Positions 55,860-64,000 of a DNA stretch of 64,000 bases are shown here, piece by piece. The stretch is from Favolaschia claudopus (lineage: Eukaryota; Basidiomycota; Agaricomycetes; Agaricales; Mycenaceae): the NCBI GenBank assembly GCA_037176885.1, contig JAWWNJ010000011.1:1364001-1428000 (forward strand). Reading direction: 5' to 3'. Within the stretch, counting starts at the first letter, position 1. Every line of letters begins with the position of its first letter. The position numbers and the translations under genes are program-made. Below the pieces are notes generated by a model. That model worked only from the letters and a program-made list of their open reading frames with translations. It had not been told where the DNA came from and made no database searches.

Positions 55860-56703
55860 GATAGCAACAGAGGTGCCTCCGGGGAGATTCACTGATTAAT
55901 TTTGGTCGTGGAATCGGTAGATATACGAGCCTTGGGAGTCATTCTAGTATAAAAGGTCCCTGAGAGTCTCAGACGGACCCGTTGACAAGCCTCGAGGCCA
56001 TCTTCTCGACACAGGTCAGCTCCCCGGTGGAGTTCAAAATTCCAGCTACTTGCACCTTGCTTGCACCGGACCGAAACAACCCAGAAGAAATAGTATCTTC
56101 CGCGTCGAAGATCAAGCCGTTTTACTGGAGAAGATCTAATCGAATCGCGTTTCCTGTGGTTTTTTCGAGTTGTTTGAAAACAGGGAAAAAGTAATTTTTT
56201 TTGAATGTATGAAGCACTATGTCCTCGGTTTCCGTCCCAGCGCTAAAATCGGCCATGTGAAGCTCACATATACGACCCCAGAATTCGCGATTTGTCCCCT
56301 GGAACGTGGCAGACGCCAGCCTCACGCTTGGCGCGAGGCAATATATGAGGTCAGCTGACCGCGTTTTGAATGCAGAAAGAGGTTCTGTTTCTCCGTTACA
56401 TTGGATAGATGAATGTTTCCACCTTCATATTGATGAGATAGCTAGATAGGCGGAGATGGAGCGAATTCAGGACGAGATTCGTCAACTGCACTGAACACTG
56501 CCCTCAACGGCGATCGCAGAGATACAGTACCTTGATTCTGGCACGGGCATGTATACACAAGTTCAAGCAAGGGGATGATGCATAGATGTACACATGGTGA
56601 AGGATATAGATAGTTCAATAATAAAGCAAAGTCTCGGAACTGGAAGCATATAGTAGAGAATAATAATACACGAATGATACAGAAACGTTCACCTGTTTCA
56701 AGT
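55860..56703. other. Intergenic, no gene seen
   Basis: Between the HMG-box gene promoter and the 3' end of the Ser/Pro-rich gene. No coding sequence supported. Confidence 0.4.
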
Positions 56704-58038
56704 CTACGGCGCATGAACATCCCTAGACGGCCGACTACTGTACCGTTTCCGCCGCTTCGGGAGCCTCAAATGTAGTCGTGTCGCGGTGGCCGGTGTCAAC
56801 ACTACAGCATTCCGAGATCTAAACTCGACCACCTCCGAGTCGTATAAGTCGAGGTCGGGATCTGAATCAGAATCAAGAAGCTCGATACCAGGGCCCTTGA
56901 TATCTGCGGTGATTCCAGCAGCCAGTGTATACGGCTGTTGGTCGTCCGGCTCGAAAGCAAGAATAGATGGACAGGAAGCCTGCACATCCTCGTCATCCGC
57001 ATGATTATCTGATTTTCTGGTTGGCAGTTCCGGATTGTCCTCTTCTGCAGGCGTGGGTATAGGCGTAGGGAGGGGTTTATCTAGATTTGGCAGCGCCCCA
57101 GAAGGGCTCAAGGCTCGAAGGGAGGGTGCAGATACTGACAGCAAAGATGCCGTGCTCCCGCTCGGACTCGAACAGGGACTGCAAGAGCTCGAGCTGTGCA
57201 TCCTCGAGAAGAGTTCCGGCAATGGTTTGGCGTCGGAGACGAGGCGCTGGCGAGTGACAGTGACCGTGATGCCGTGTAAGGGATTGTGGGGATCGGAATG
57301 TACGAAGGGCTTCGACTTGATGCTATCAATTGTGGAGGTGAGCGAATCGACTCTGCGCCTAGTCTGAACCAAATTCGAGAGCTTGGACGAGGGGATTTTG
57401 GGTATCATAGCGCCGAGGAAACGGCAGCTTGAAGGCGGTGGACGAGGCTCGGGTCGGACTGTGTGGGTGTCGGTGAAGGAGCGAGATAAATCCCGAGTCG
57501 AGTCTTGATCGGGAAGATAACCTGAGAGTAACTTTTCTTGCGAAGAAGAAGAGGGGAAGATGGAGTTCTTCAAAGATGAAGAAGGTAGGGACGAGAGAGA
57601 GGTAGTCGGAACATTCCAGCCAGTTACATCGTCGGCTGAGTGTGCTCTGTGCAGATAAGGGGGACGCGGAGGGGCGTTCCATCCAGTGTCAAGCTGCAAC
57701 TTTGGCCTCAGCGATGAGGACCTGGGTGGTCTACATGCAACAACTGGCAATACGAGGTGATGCGTAGAAGGTTTGGCCAGCAGCACAGATGTAGAATCTG
57801 AGGGTATCAGCGCAGACTTAGCGCCTCTACATTGTGCAACCTCTTTCAAAAGTATGAGATATTTCCAGTTAAGTTGCCAGAAGCTTCGTACCAACGTCAG
57901 AGGATCCTGAATCCTTGGGTATAGGCGGAAGATCTCGCTCTCGTGGATCGAAATCGAGGCTGAAGGTTCGATCCCGTTGTCTCTGGCCCAACCGGTGCTA
58001 GGAGGCGGGTTCATACCAATCAATGAAGCTGAAGCCAA
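56704..58038 (-). CDS. Ser/Pro-rich hypothetical protein
   Basis: A single open frame of 444 codons with no recognised domain. The N-terminal about 70 residues contain hydrophobic and aromatic residues; the rest is Ser/Pro-rich, with acidic stretches (DSDSDPDLDLYDSE) and a basic C-terminus (LRLPKRRKRYSSR) that may be a nuclear localisation signal. An in-frame ATG at 58014 is an alternative start. A potential 49-bp intron at the WQLNWKYLI region would break the frame, so I left it unspliced. Length and codon regularity favour a real gene, probably a regulatory or disordered scaffold protein. Confidence 0.65.
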   Translation of the reverse strand: MASASLIGMNPPPSTGWARDNGIEPSASISIHESEIFRLYPRIQDPLTLVRSFWQLNWKYLILLKEVAQCRGAKSALIPSDSTSVLLAKPSTHHLVLPVVACRPPRSSSLRPKLQLDTGWNAPPRPPYLHRAHSADDVTGWNVPTTSLSSLPSSSLKNSIFPSSSSQEKLLSGYLPDQDSTRDLSRSFTDTHTVRPEPRPPPSSCRFLGAMIPKIPSSKLSNLVQTRRRVDSLTSTIDSIKSKPFVHSDPHNPLHGITVTVTRQRLVSDAKPLPELFSRMHSSSSCSPCSSPSGSTASLLSVSAPSLRALSPSGALPNLDKPLPTPIPTPAEEDNPELPTRKSDNHADDEDVQASCPSILAFEPDDQQPYTLAAGITADIKGPGIELLDSDSDPDLDLYDSEVVEFRSRNAVVLTPATATRLHLRLPKRRKRYSSRPSRDVHAP

Positions 58039-58737
58039 TCACACCTGTATGGAACTCTTGGGTAAAGCCATGGAGGATGGGGAAGTATTGAGGATTGTTG
58101 GCGCTGTCGGGCCATATATACGGCGAATGAGTGGGCATCATTTCCAGATTTACAGCAATCTGTATCATGGCGGAGTATAAATGCATCTGCATCAGGCTGA
58201 CCATCTCACAAAGCGCAGGGTACATATGTGGGATCCGGGTCAAGATACCGTGAGTGTAAAACACGCAGTTGAGGCCACAGCGGTCCAGAGAAAAAGCAGA
58301 AAGCGAAGTAGTTCCGAATGGCATACATAGCTGAAGGCGGACTCTTTGGTTTCGAAAGCACGCCGTTTCGGTGTAACATGATGATCGCAACAGCCAGTCG
58401 AAATTGGAACAGTCAAGAAAGATGTTTTCAGACTTGGGCCACTTGGCTTGATTTGAAGCAGTTGAAGTCTGAGTGAATAGAGCATGCGTAGTGCATGGGT
58501 TCCATGAGACAACCAGCTTGTTGAGCTCACAGGCAGATATCCATTTGCGCTGGCAGATTTATCCAACTTGACGAGTGCTGGTATTTTGATTGGTTCGATG
58601 AATTTGATTCCGAGAACCTTTGCAGAGACTACTACTGTGGATATATCGAACAGCCGTGCGCTCCTAGTACTTAAACGTGGGTGTACGCGAGCTGAGCTGA
58701 GTCAGCCTCAGTGGCAAGGTCGAAGAAAGAGGTAGAA
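58039..58737. other. Intergenic, no gene supported
   Basis: Short frames on the minus strand (108-130 codons) overlap in different phases and show no domain. It may include the promoter of the Ser/Pro-rich gene. Confidence 0.4.
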
Positions 58738-58745
58738 ACACCAGC

Positions 58746-59182
58746 AGGACCTCGGCATATGCGCCAATACGTCCGATCCTGATGCGCACGGATTTGGGCC
58801 CAAAATATGCTCTATGTCCGATAAAAATGCGTACGTTTTGACCCGTACTCAATGGTGTGGTCGGATCCTGCGCGCGTACGGAACGGCTCCACCGGCACCT
58901 ATGTCCAATCATGATGCGTACGAATTTCGCCCATTTCGCGATGCGCCCGCAGAAATGATGAAAATTGCCGTCTATCTGTATGTCGGAGCCGTGATGCTCA
59001 CGGAAACTGGCCTTTGCCGCCGGAATGTTCGTTCAGACGTGCGTACGCAAGCGAAGGTTTTGCTCGCCACCCGATCAGAAATGCGTACAGAAATGGTCAA
59101 AAACCGGCAAAATCCCTGCGTACGGAAGTGGCGAATTTTGGCCATTTTGTATCGGACATATTACCGCATATGCCGAGGTCCT
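58746..59182. mobile_element. 437-bp hAT-like MITE
   Basis: The ends are inverted repeats starting AGGACCTCGGCATATGCG on both sides, with similarity extending to about 36 bp (AATA[C/T]GTCCGAT follows). An identical 8-bp direct repeat, ACACCAGC, flanks it at 58738-58745 and 59183-59190. An 8-bp target duplication is the hallmark of hAT elements. The interior holds about six GCGTAC motifs, as in hAT subterminal repeats, and no transposase. It is therefore a non-autonomous element that needs an autonomous partner elsewhere. Confidence 0.88.
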
Positions 59183-59190
59183 ACACCAGC

Positions 59191-60103
59191 CCGGCACAGC
59201 CACGCTTTAGCGTTCAAACTTCGACCATGACGACGATTTGAACACAGAACAGATTGCGACTCTGTCTAACTTAAGTCGTCTCCCTGAGGGCAGACGAAAT
59301 TCATAGAGTGAGCCAACTTTCGCGCGCTACGGATTCCTATCTGACGCCTGAGTAACGCGAAGGTTGAAGGGAATTGGTCTATTCTGCCTCTGGTAGACCA
59401 ACTCTGTTCGTCACTCTGAGTCGAAACCACTGATTCTGCGGCTTTTTGAACTCCGATTATTCTTCCTATACTCCCCATGCTAGCTTCCGCTCTTTTTTTA
59501 TGATCTTTGGATCGTCGAGGAAAAGCTGCGGTCGACATCAAGATCGACACTGGTAGCGTTCAGACCCCTGGTTGCTGGCAGCAGCCCACCAATGACGCTG
59601 GCCTCTCTCGCGCGAGTACGGTGGGCGTGTGAGAGAGCACCCTGAACGCATTCAGAGTGACCGAGCATTGGATGGGAGGCAACCTTTCGAGTCGGTCCGA
59701 GTCAGATGTGTGAGATGGCACTGGAGTATCAAGTCAAGACCAGCGTAACTCGTCACTAAACAACTCTCTTGAGAGTGCCGTGATTGAAAGTATTGTTTTC
59801 GGTAAGAGCTCGAGAAGATGAAACGAGGTGGCGCAAAATACTTGCCGGAGCCTGAGTTACCGTCCTGTGGGCTTGATTAAATCATCTTTCTGGCGCTAAC
59901 ATACAACAAGTAGCCATGGTCAAGCCATGGTCATCAGCGAGGCCACTGGCCTGCGTAGGACTGTAGAACAGTCTTGCTATTTCCCCACTTGTCGTGCCGT
60001 GTCGACGGCTGGCCCAAGTAGCGCCCGCGCAAGTTCTTAGACCACGAGAAGAGCATGAGGCGTGTATTTTAATCCCATCCTCTACGCTCAACCTTATCGC
60101 ACA
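59191..60103. other. Intergenic with a short repeated segment
   Basis: Contains the 59290-59345 repeat (listed separately) and the promoter of the BTB gene. No other gene seen. Confidence 0.4.
59290..59345. repeat. About 55-bp direct repeat flanking BTB gene, left
   Basis: GAGTGAGCCAACTTTCGCGC and the following bases, to TATCTG, recur at 61130-61180 with few changes and in the same orientation. Both copies could encode RVSQxSRATDxYL in one plus-strand frame ending in a stop soon after, so this may be a remnant of a duplicated 3' gene end. Confidence 0.6.
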
Positions 60104-60984
60104 ATGTCAAATGCTGACACCCCCAACGACCCTAGAGCAGACGGCCCTTCGCAGGACAGCGCTGTTAGCCTGCGTCACCAGAGATATTATTTGGAGACTA
60201 TCACATTCAAGGTGGATTCGTGTGCGTCGCTGCATACAAAATCGCGCTGATCGTGTGCGCAGGTCGAGGATTGCATCTTCAAGGTGCCGCGATATCACTT
60301 CGAGCACTCGTCGGATATCTTCGCCCAAATGTTTACGTTTCCATCCCGCACCGACGTGCCATGCGAAGGACAAACCGACGAGAACCCCGTCGTGTTGGGA
60401 GGAATACACACGGCCGAGTTCGAAGCTCTGCTGAACGTGCTATATCCGCTGTGAGTTGTGGTTGCTTTGTGGCGATGTTTCGGAATGTGAAATGCAATCG
60501 CAGAAACTATCCAACGCTGCTTTCGAACGAGGAAGGACCAAACTGGAACACAAAGGAGGATTGGATTTCTGTCCTCAAGCTAGCCACTCGATGGAACTTC
60601 CTCGCTGCCCGGAAATCGGCCATTGATCGTCTTCGCGCAAGTGGTGACATTGACGATATCGAGCTCATTCTCCTTGCGCGGCAATACGACATTGCAGATT
60701 GGCTGAGAGCGGGGTATACAAATCTCGCTCAACGCGCTGAGCGTATTTCCGAGGAAGAAGCCCAGAAAATTGGATGGGATACAGCGTACCGGCTGGGTCA
60801 CATGCGTGAACTGGGGCTCCAAGATCGGCACAGCAAGCAGACGTTGACTTCAGGTGTCCGCCACGCTGGTAAATTTGTTAATGTTGTGTTCGAGGCGGAG
60901 ATGAAACAAGCCGAATGGGCAAGTGCGAGATACCTGAGTACTCCGACGTCGGAAACCGGTTTGGATACGAGTAGCCCAATCTAA
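60104..60984 (+). CDS. BTB/POZ domain protein
   Basis: BTB-domain protein of the type greatly expanded in Agaricomycetes, often substrate adaptors of Cul3 ubiquitin ligase; the partner is unknown. Exons 60104-60211, 60263-60450 and 60504-60984 join in frame to 258 residues. The BTB core includes [24 protein letters not shown], an insert typical of the fungal type, [21 protein letters not shown], and a C-terminal helical part with [26 protein letters not shown] and [20 protein letters not shown]. It is flanked by two copies of a short direct repeat. The start ATG lies directly before the low-complexity N-terminus. All introns are GT-AG. Confidence 0.9.
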
Positions 60985-61290
60985 CGACTACGATGTCTGT
61001 TCAATGCTATATATTCTTACTGTCAACTTTCTGTATATGTCAGCAGCTGGTAGCATCCCAAAATGAAGAGACTATTCGTGAGATTTTCGATGGCAGTTAC
61101 ACTGAGCCTCCCGAGGTAAACGAAAATCAAAGAGTGAGCCAACCTTCGCGCGCTACGGATCCCTATCTGAGTTCCGACGGCACAATGCTGAGCTGAATGA
61201 CGGTTATTTATAAGAATAACATCGCGAAAATATACTGAAGCAGAGCGTGGAGGATAAATGGAATATACAAAACTGGATTGCAATAAGTAG
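60985..61290. other. Short intergenic with right copy of direct repeat
   Basis: Holds the 61130-61180 repeat copy inside an unrecognised 67-codon frame (60993-61196, +), and the 3' flank of FunK1 copy D. Confidence 0.4.
61130..61180. repeat. About 55-bp direct repeat flanking BTB gene, right
   Basis: Matches 59290-59345 (GAGTGAGCCAACCTTCGCGC and following). See the left copy. Confidence 0.6.
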
Positions 61291-62614
61291 TCAGCGTTTG
61301 CCCTTTCCCTTGCGCCTGTTACCTAATGCGTAGTCATCGTCGGAAGCTCCTTTCCTCCTTCGTCACTGACCTCGCTCTCGATATGCATAGTGTTAATGAC
61401 CTTAGATGTTCGGCGGCTGCGCAGAGGTGAACCATTGTTCGACACCGACGGAAGCGCGAGTGGGGGTCGGCTTGGTCGGAATATCGTCTTCGACAGACAT
61501 GGACATGCCCAAACCAGAGCCTTCCGCGCCGCCCATGAAAGACGTCTGACCACGAGAGCCATGAGAGCTGCGAGTACCACCACTGGAAAGTCGGCGTGTT
61601 TTGGGTGGAAAGGCAACATGTAAGAGACCTGCGCGCTGTCAGGGGTATCAGGTTGCTTTCACTTGAACGAGGGGCTGGGGTGGGAGACCTCGCAGACGGG
61701 GACTGGTTCAGAAATATCAGCGATAGCCTCATCCACGATCGCGAGGAATTTTTCGTAGTCGGCCGTGGCAGCCTCTTTTGTGAATCTTGGGAATTCGACA
61801 GGTTTCCAATTTCTTAGCGCGGCGTCGATAGTCTCGCACCGAACTTTGAACAAGCCCTTGAGCTCCTGCATGAAAGTCTCCAGGCGATCCTTCTCTGGGC
61901 CATTATATCGGGTGAGAGATTGTGTGAAAGAGGTGAACATGAACCCAGTTTTGTTTACGCTAACGGTCGTTGAATCGAGAGACGGGTTCTCCCAACGCAG
62001 AATGATGTTCGATTCTTCGTCGGGGAGGCGTGTTCCAGTAGGACCATGCCCATAGAGCATATGGTAAAGCACATAGAAAACAGACTCTAGGTCGTCCATA
62101 TGATCGTGGGGGCCGCGCTTGGGTGACGCCTCCAAGACCTTAATTGACTGGAAAGCCCGCGTGCACTGGGAAAGCGAGCACTCGACGCGACGGCCGAAAG
62201 GACTCGAGTCAGCCTTCGTTGAATATTCATGAGCTTTCTTCAAGTCTATGGCCAAGTCCCAATCGATAATGGCGCCTTCACCGTCTTCATGAACTTCGGA
62301 AAGGAGAAGGTTGTGGAAACTGATGTCGCGATGGAGGATCCCGCGCTTCAAGAAGCTATCACGATGACCTGGTAGCACATAAGAAATTAAACGGTCTTGA
62401 ATCAAGAGAAGGCCGATTACCCACCTTGAACGATATCACGAATCGCACATAACAATGTATGAGCCGAACGCGCCTTCTCCAGGGTATGTCCGTAGCGGCG
62501 GACGATGCCTCGCATGCGCGTCCGTCCTAGTATAACCTCGGTGGTATGGGAGGTTGGGTGTATATCTTTGTCTCCGAACTCGTAGATAAATTCTGAGGTC
62601 TCGAGCTTTCTCAA
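61291..62614 (-). pseudogene. FunK1 kinase copy D, truncated
   Basis: Only the C-terminal part of a FunK1 kinase remains. It starts about where IVRRYGHTLEKARSAHTLLCAI is read and continues with HRDISFHN and IIDWDLAIDL, then HDHMDDLESVFYVLYHMLYGHG and the C-terminal domain. The N-lobe, about 500 residues in copies A and B, is missing. The second family intron has lost its donor, so the frame reads through. An in-frame TGA replaces the CGA of copy B in SFK-R-KQP, and one base is missing just downstream, shifting the frame of the Ser-rich tail. The ancestral end DDDYALGNRRKGKGKR is still legible at 61291. Closest to copy B in the core and to copy C at the 3' end. Confidence 0.88.
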
Positions 62615-63080
62615 ACGCGCTAGATCTCAGGCTATGATTTTCTGCCAGCGAGATGAAAGTGAATATGATCCAGATTGATTAACCAGCGGACTGTTATAGT
62701 AGCGCGTGAATTTCACGAAGGAACTTGAGGCCAGCTTCTGGCAAAAAGCAAACGAATGGTCTCAGAGCTCAGAGAGGATGACCGTAAATTGCAAGTGTTC
62801 AATCGGCTCGGCTTTATCGGCCCAGTTGTCCTGTAACCGCAGAAATGCGAGCCACACCAGTGCCACACCTCGTTGGACCATGAAAATGAAGGAATGTATT
62901 GGTATGAGCAACCGATGCACATTGGGGATATACAAGAAACGATGAAATAAACGGAATGTAAGGTCATAAAAGGTCATTAGATTTAGGGTAGTCTCAAAGC
63001 AAGGAATGTGTAACGTAGCCGACAACCGACAAACAAGCAAGAGAGTGTGAAAAGGTAGAGAAAAGATACGTCCATACAGT
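62615..63080. other. Intergenic, no gene seen
   Basis: Lies between the truncated end of FunK1 copy D and the stop of the PH-domain gene. Frames here are short and domain-free. The break where FunK1 homology stops shows no evident transposon boundary. Confidence 0.4.
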
Positions 63081-64000
63081 CTAGGCAACGGGTGTCTTCG
63101 TAGACCGCCGCGAGCCAAAGCGCATCTTTGCGCCATCCGAACGACCCCAAGTAAAAATGCTGCCGCCATCACGCGAATTGGTGCTGCCAGCACGAGAGCG
63201 GAATGACCACGCCGAAGGCGACACAGGCCGCCCAGGCATACCGTCGTGATCTGGAAGATTCTCAACAGGAGGATGGTGATGGTGGTGATGCCCCACGGTG
63301 TGCTTGCCGTCGCAACAAGCACGAACGTTCTCCAGCCCTTCGAATCCATTTTCCTCCAGCGAATGATCGTGCAACTCAAAGTCAAGGTCATCGTCGTCGT
63401 GTCCGGGAACATCCACGAACGACTTTGACGGACTGTATGGGCTCTCTGGGCCGTTCCAGCGCAGATACTCCATGGCAGGCGTTCCCGACCGTTTGCCTAA
63501 TGATCCACCAACAGACAGTTGGGACCGACTGCGCTGACCACGAGGCGTGGTATTCCAGGTGTCGCCTCTCCGCGCACTTCGAGCACTCCGTTGGCTTTGA
63601 GGGCTGGAGTTGACATTCATTGGCGGTCGACCTTCATCGTCAGTGAAGTCGGACATTGGACTGGGAGGTACTTGGAGCGCAGTGCCTGGGGAAGGAATGC
63701 TGGGACCGTTGGGCCGCGCCAGCAGATATTTCAACGCCTACATAACACGTTAGTTGCGCAATAACCACGGATGGCCAAAAAAAACAAACGTTTAGCCAAA
63801 TATCATGCCGCTCTTTGGTCGGGGCAGTAATTTTCATCTCTCTTTGCGGAGTCGAAACGACGACACTGTATTGATACAGGCCAGGGGGCATTGGGTTCGG
63901 GTCGAGAACCGAGCGCACACCGTCAATGTAAGCTGCAAAGAAATTCAGCTAACATAGAAGGGATAAATAAACTGCAGAATTACCGCTCTTTGCACTGGAC
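63081..64000 (-). CDS. PH-domain protein, Num1/ApsA-like, 3' part
   Basis: The gene enters from the right edge, so the N-terminus is missing. Exon pieces: ...AYIDGVRSVLDPNPMPPGLYQYSVVVSTPQREMKITAPTKERHDIWLN (ends near 63793), then, after a GT-AG intron, ALKYLLARPNG and a long Ser/Arg/Pro-rich tail ending STKTPVA at 63081. The first block is the last half of a pleckstrin-homology domain, with the invariant Trp in DIWLN. The wording STPxREMKITAxTKERHDIW is typical of the C-terminal PH domain of Num1/ApsA proteins, cortical anchors of dynein and mitochondria. A run of six His lies in the tail. One more intron begins at about 63978. Family assignment is moderately firm, and the name depends on the unseen coiled-coil part. 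Confidence 0.8.

Noticed and set aside
57838..57900. Possible 49-bp intron in the Ser/Pro-rich gene
   Set aside because: Removing it shifts the long open frame, which otherwise reads without a stop for 444 codons.
57955..57985. GGTTCGATCCC, resembling a tRNA B box
   Set aside because: The bases around it do not form a T-arm stem, no A box is at the right distance, and the site lies within the Ser/Pro-rich coding frame.
58714..59230. 138-codon open frame over the 58.8-59.2 kb region
   Set aside because: It lies almost wholly within the hAT-like MITE, which has no transposase-like motif.

Overview
The window looks like nuclear DNA from a filamentous basidiomycete, probably an Agaricomycete. 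Genes are split by many short (about 41-60 bp) GT-AG introns. The content is typical of such fungi: ERG6, a Dal5-type transporter, a CYP512-like P450, an Rrm4-like RNA-binding protein, a tiny cysteine-rich metallothionein and an expanded FunK1 kinase family. All calls rest on reading the sequence; no database search was run.

Layout: ERG6 (0.5-1.8 kb, +); FunK1 copy A (2.3-5.2 kb, -); AIP1/WDR1 (6.5-8.9 kb, -); an AIM32-type sucrase/ferredoxin-like protein (9.6-10.9 kb, +); a secreted M28 aminopeptidase (11.4-13.1 kb, +); a small putative secreted protein (13.5-13.8 kb, -); Mad3/BubR1-like checkpoint protein (15.2-16.5 kb, -); MFS transporter (16.7-19.3 kb, -); P450 (19.8-22.0 kb, -); Yra1/ALY export factor (22.4-23.3 kb, -); FunK1 copy B (24.8-27.7 kb, +); FunK1 copy C, a pseudogene split by a 302-bp MITE (28.0-30.8 kb, +); 2-hydroxyacid dehydrogenase (31.4-32.6 kb, -); Rrm4-like protein (33.2-36.1 kb, -); PHO84-type phosphate transporter (38.8-41.3 kb, -); LYR protein (41.7-42.1 kb, +); coiled-coil protein with a tandemly duplicated exon-intron module (43.9-46.8 kb, +); YVH1 phosphatase (47.2-49.1 kb, -); metallothionein (50.8-51.0 kb, -); SLC35-type transporter (52.3-53.7 kb, -); GNAT acetyltransferase (54.2-54.8 kb, +); HMG-box protein (54.9-55.9 kb, -); Ser/Pro-rich protein (56.7-58.0 kb, -); an hAT-like MITE (58.7-59.2 kb); BTB protein (60.1-61.0 kb, +); FunK1 copy D, a truncated pseudogene (61.3-62.6 kb, -); and the 3' part of a PH-domain gene leaving the right edge (63.1-64.0 kb, -).

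Most genes are unrelated housekeeping functions and do not form a pathway cluster. The recurrent theme is FunK1: two intact kinases that share a promoter block, and two decaying copies. The points most worth a second look are the shared FunK1 promoter block, the two non-autonomous transposons with clean boundaries, the exon-intron tandem duplication, the metallothionein with a 9-nt first exon, and a patch at 31.6-34.0 kb where two adjacent genes carry about six +1 indels, which suggests either a consensus-sequence problem or paired gene decay.
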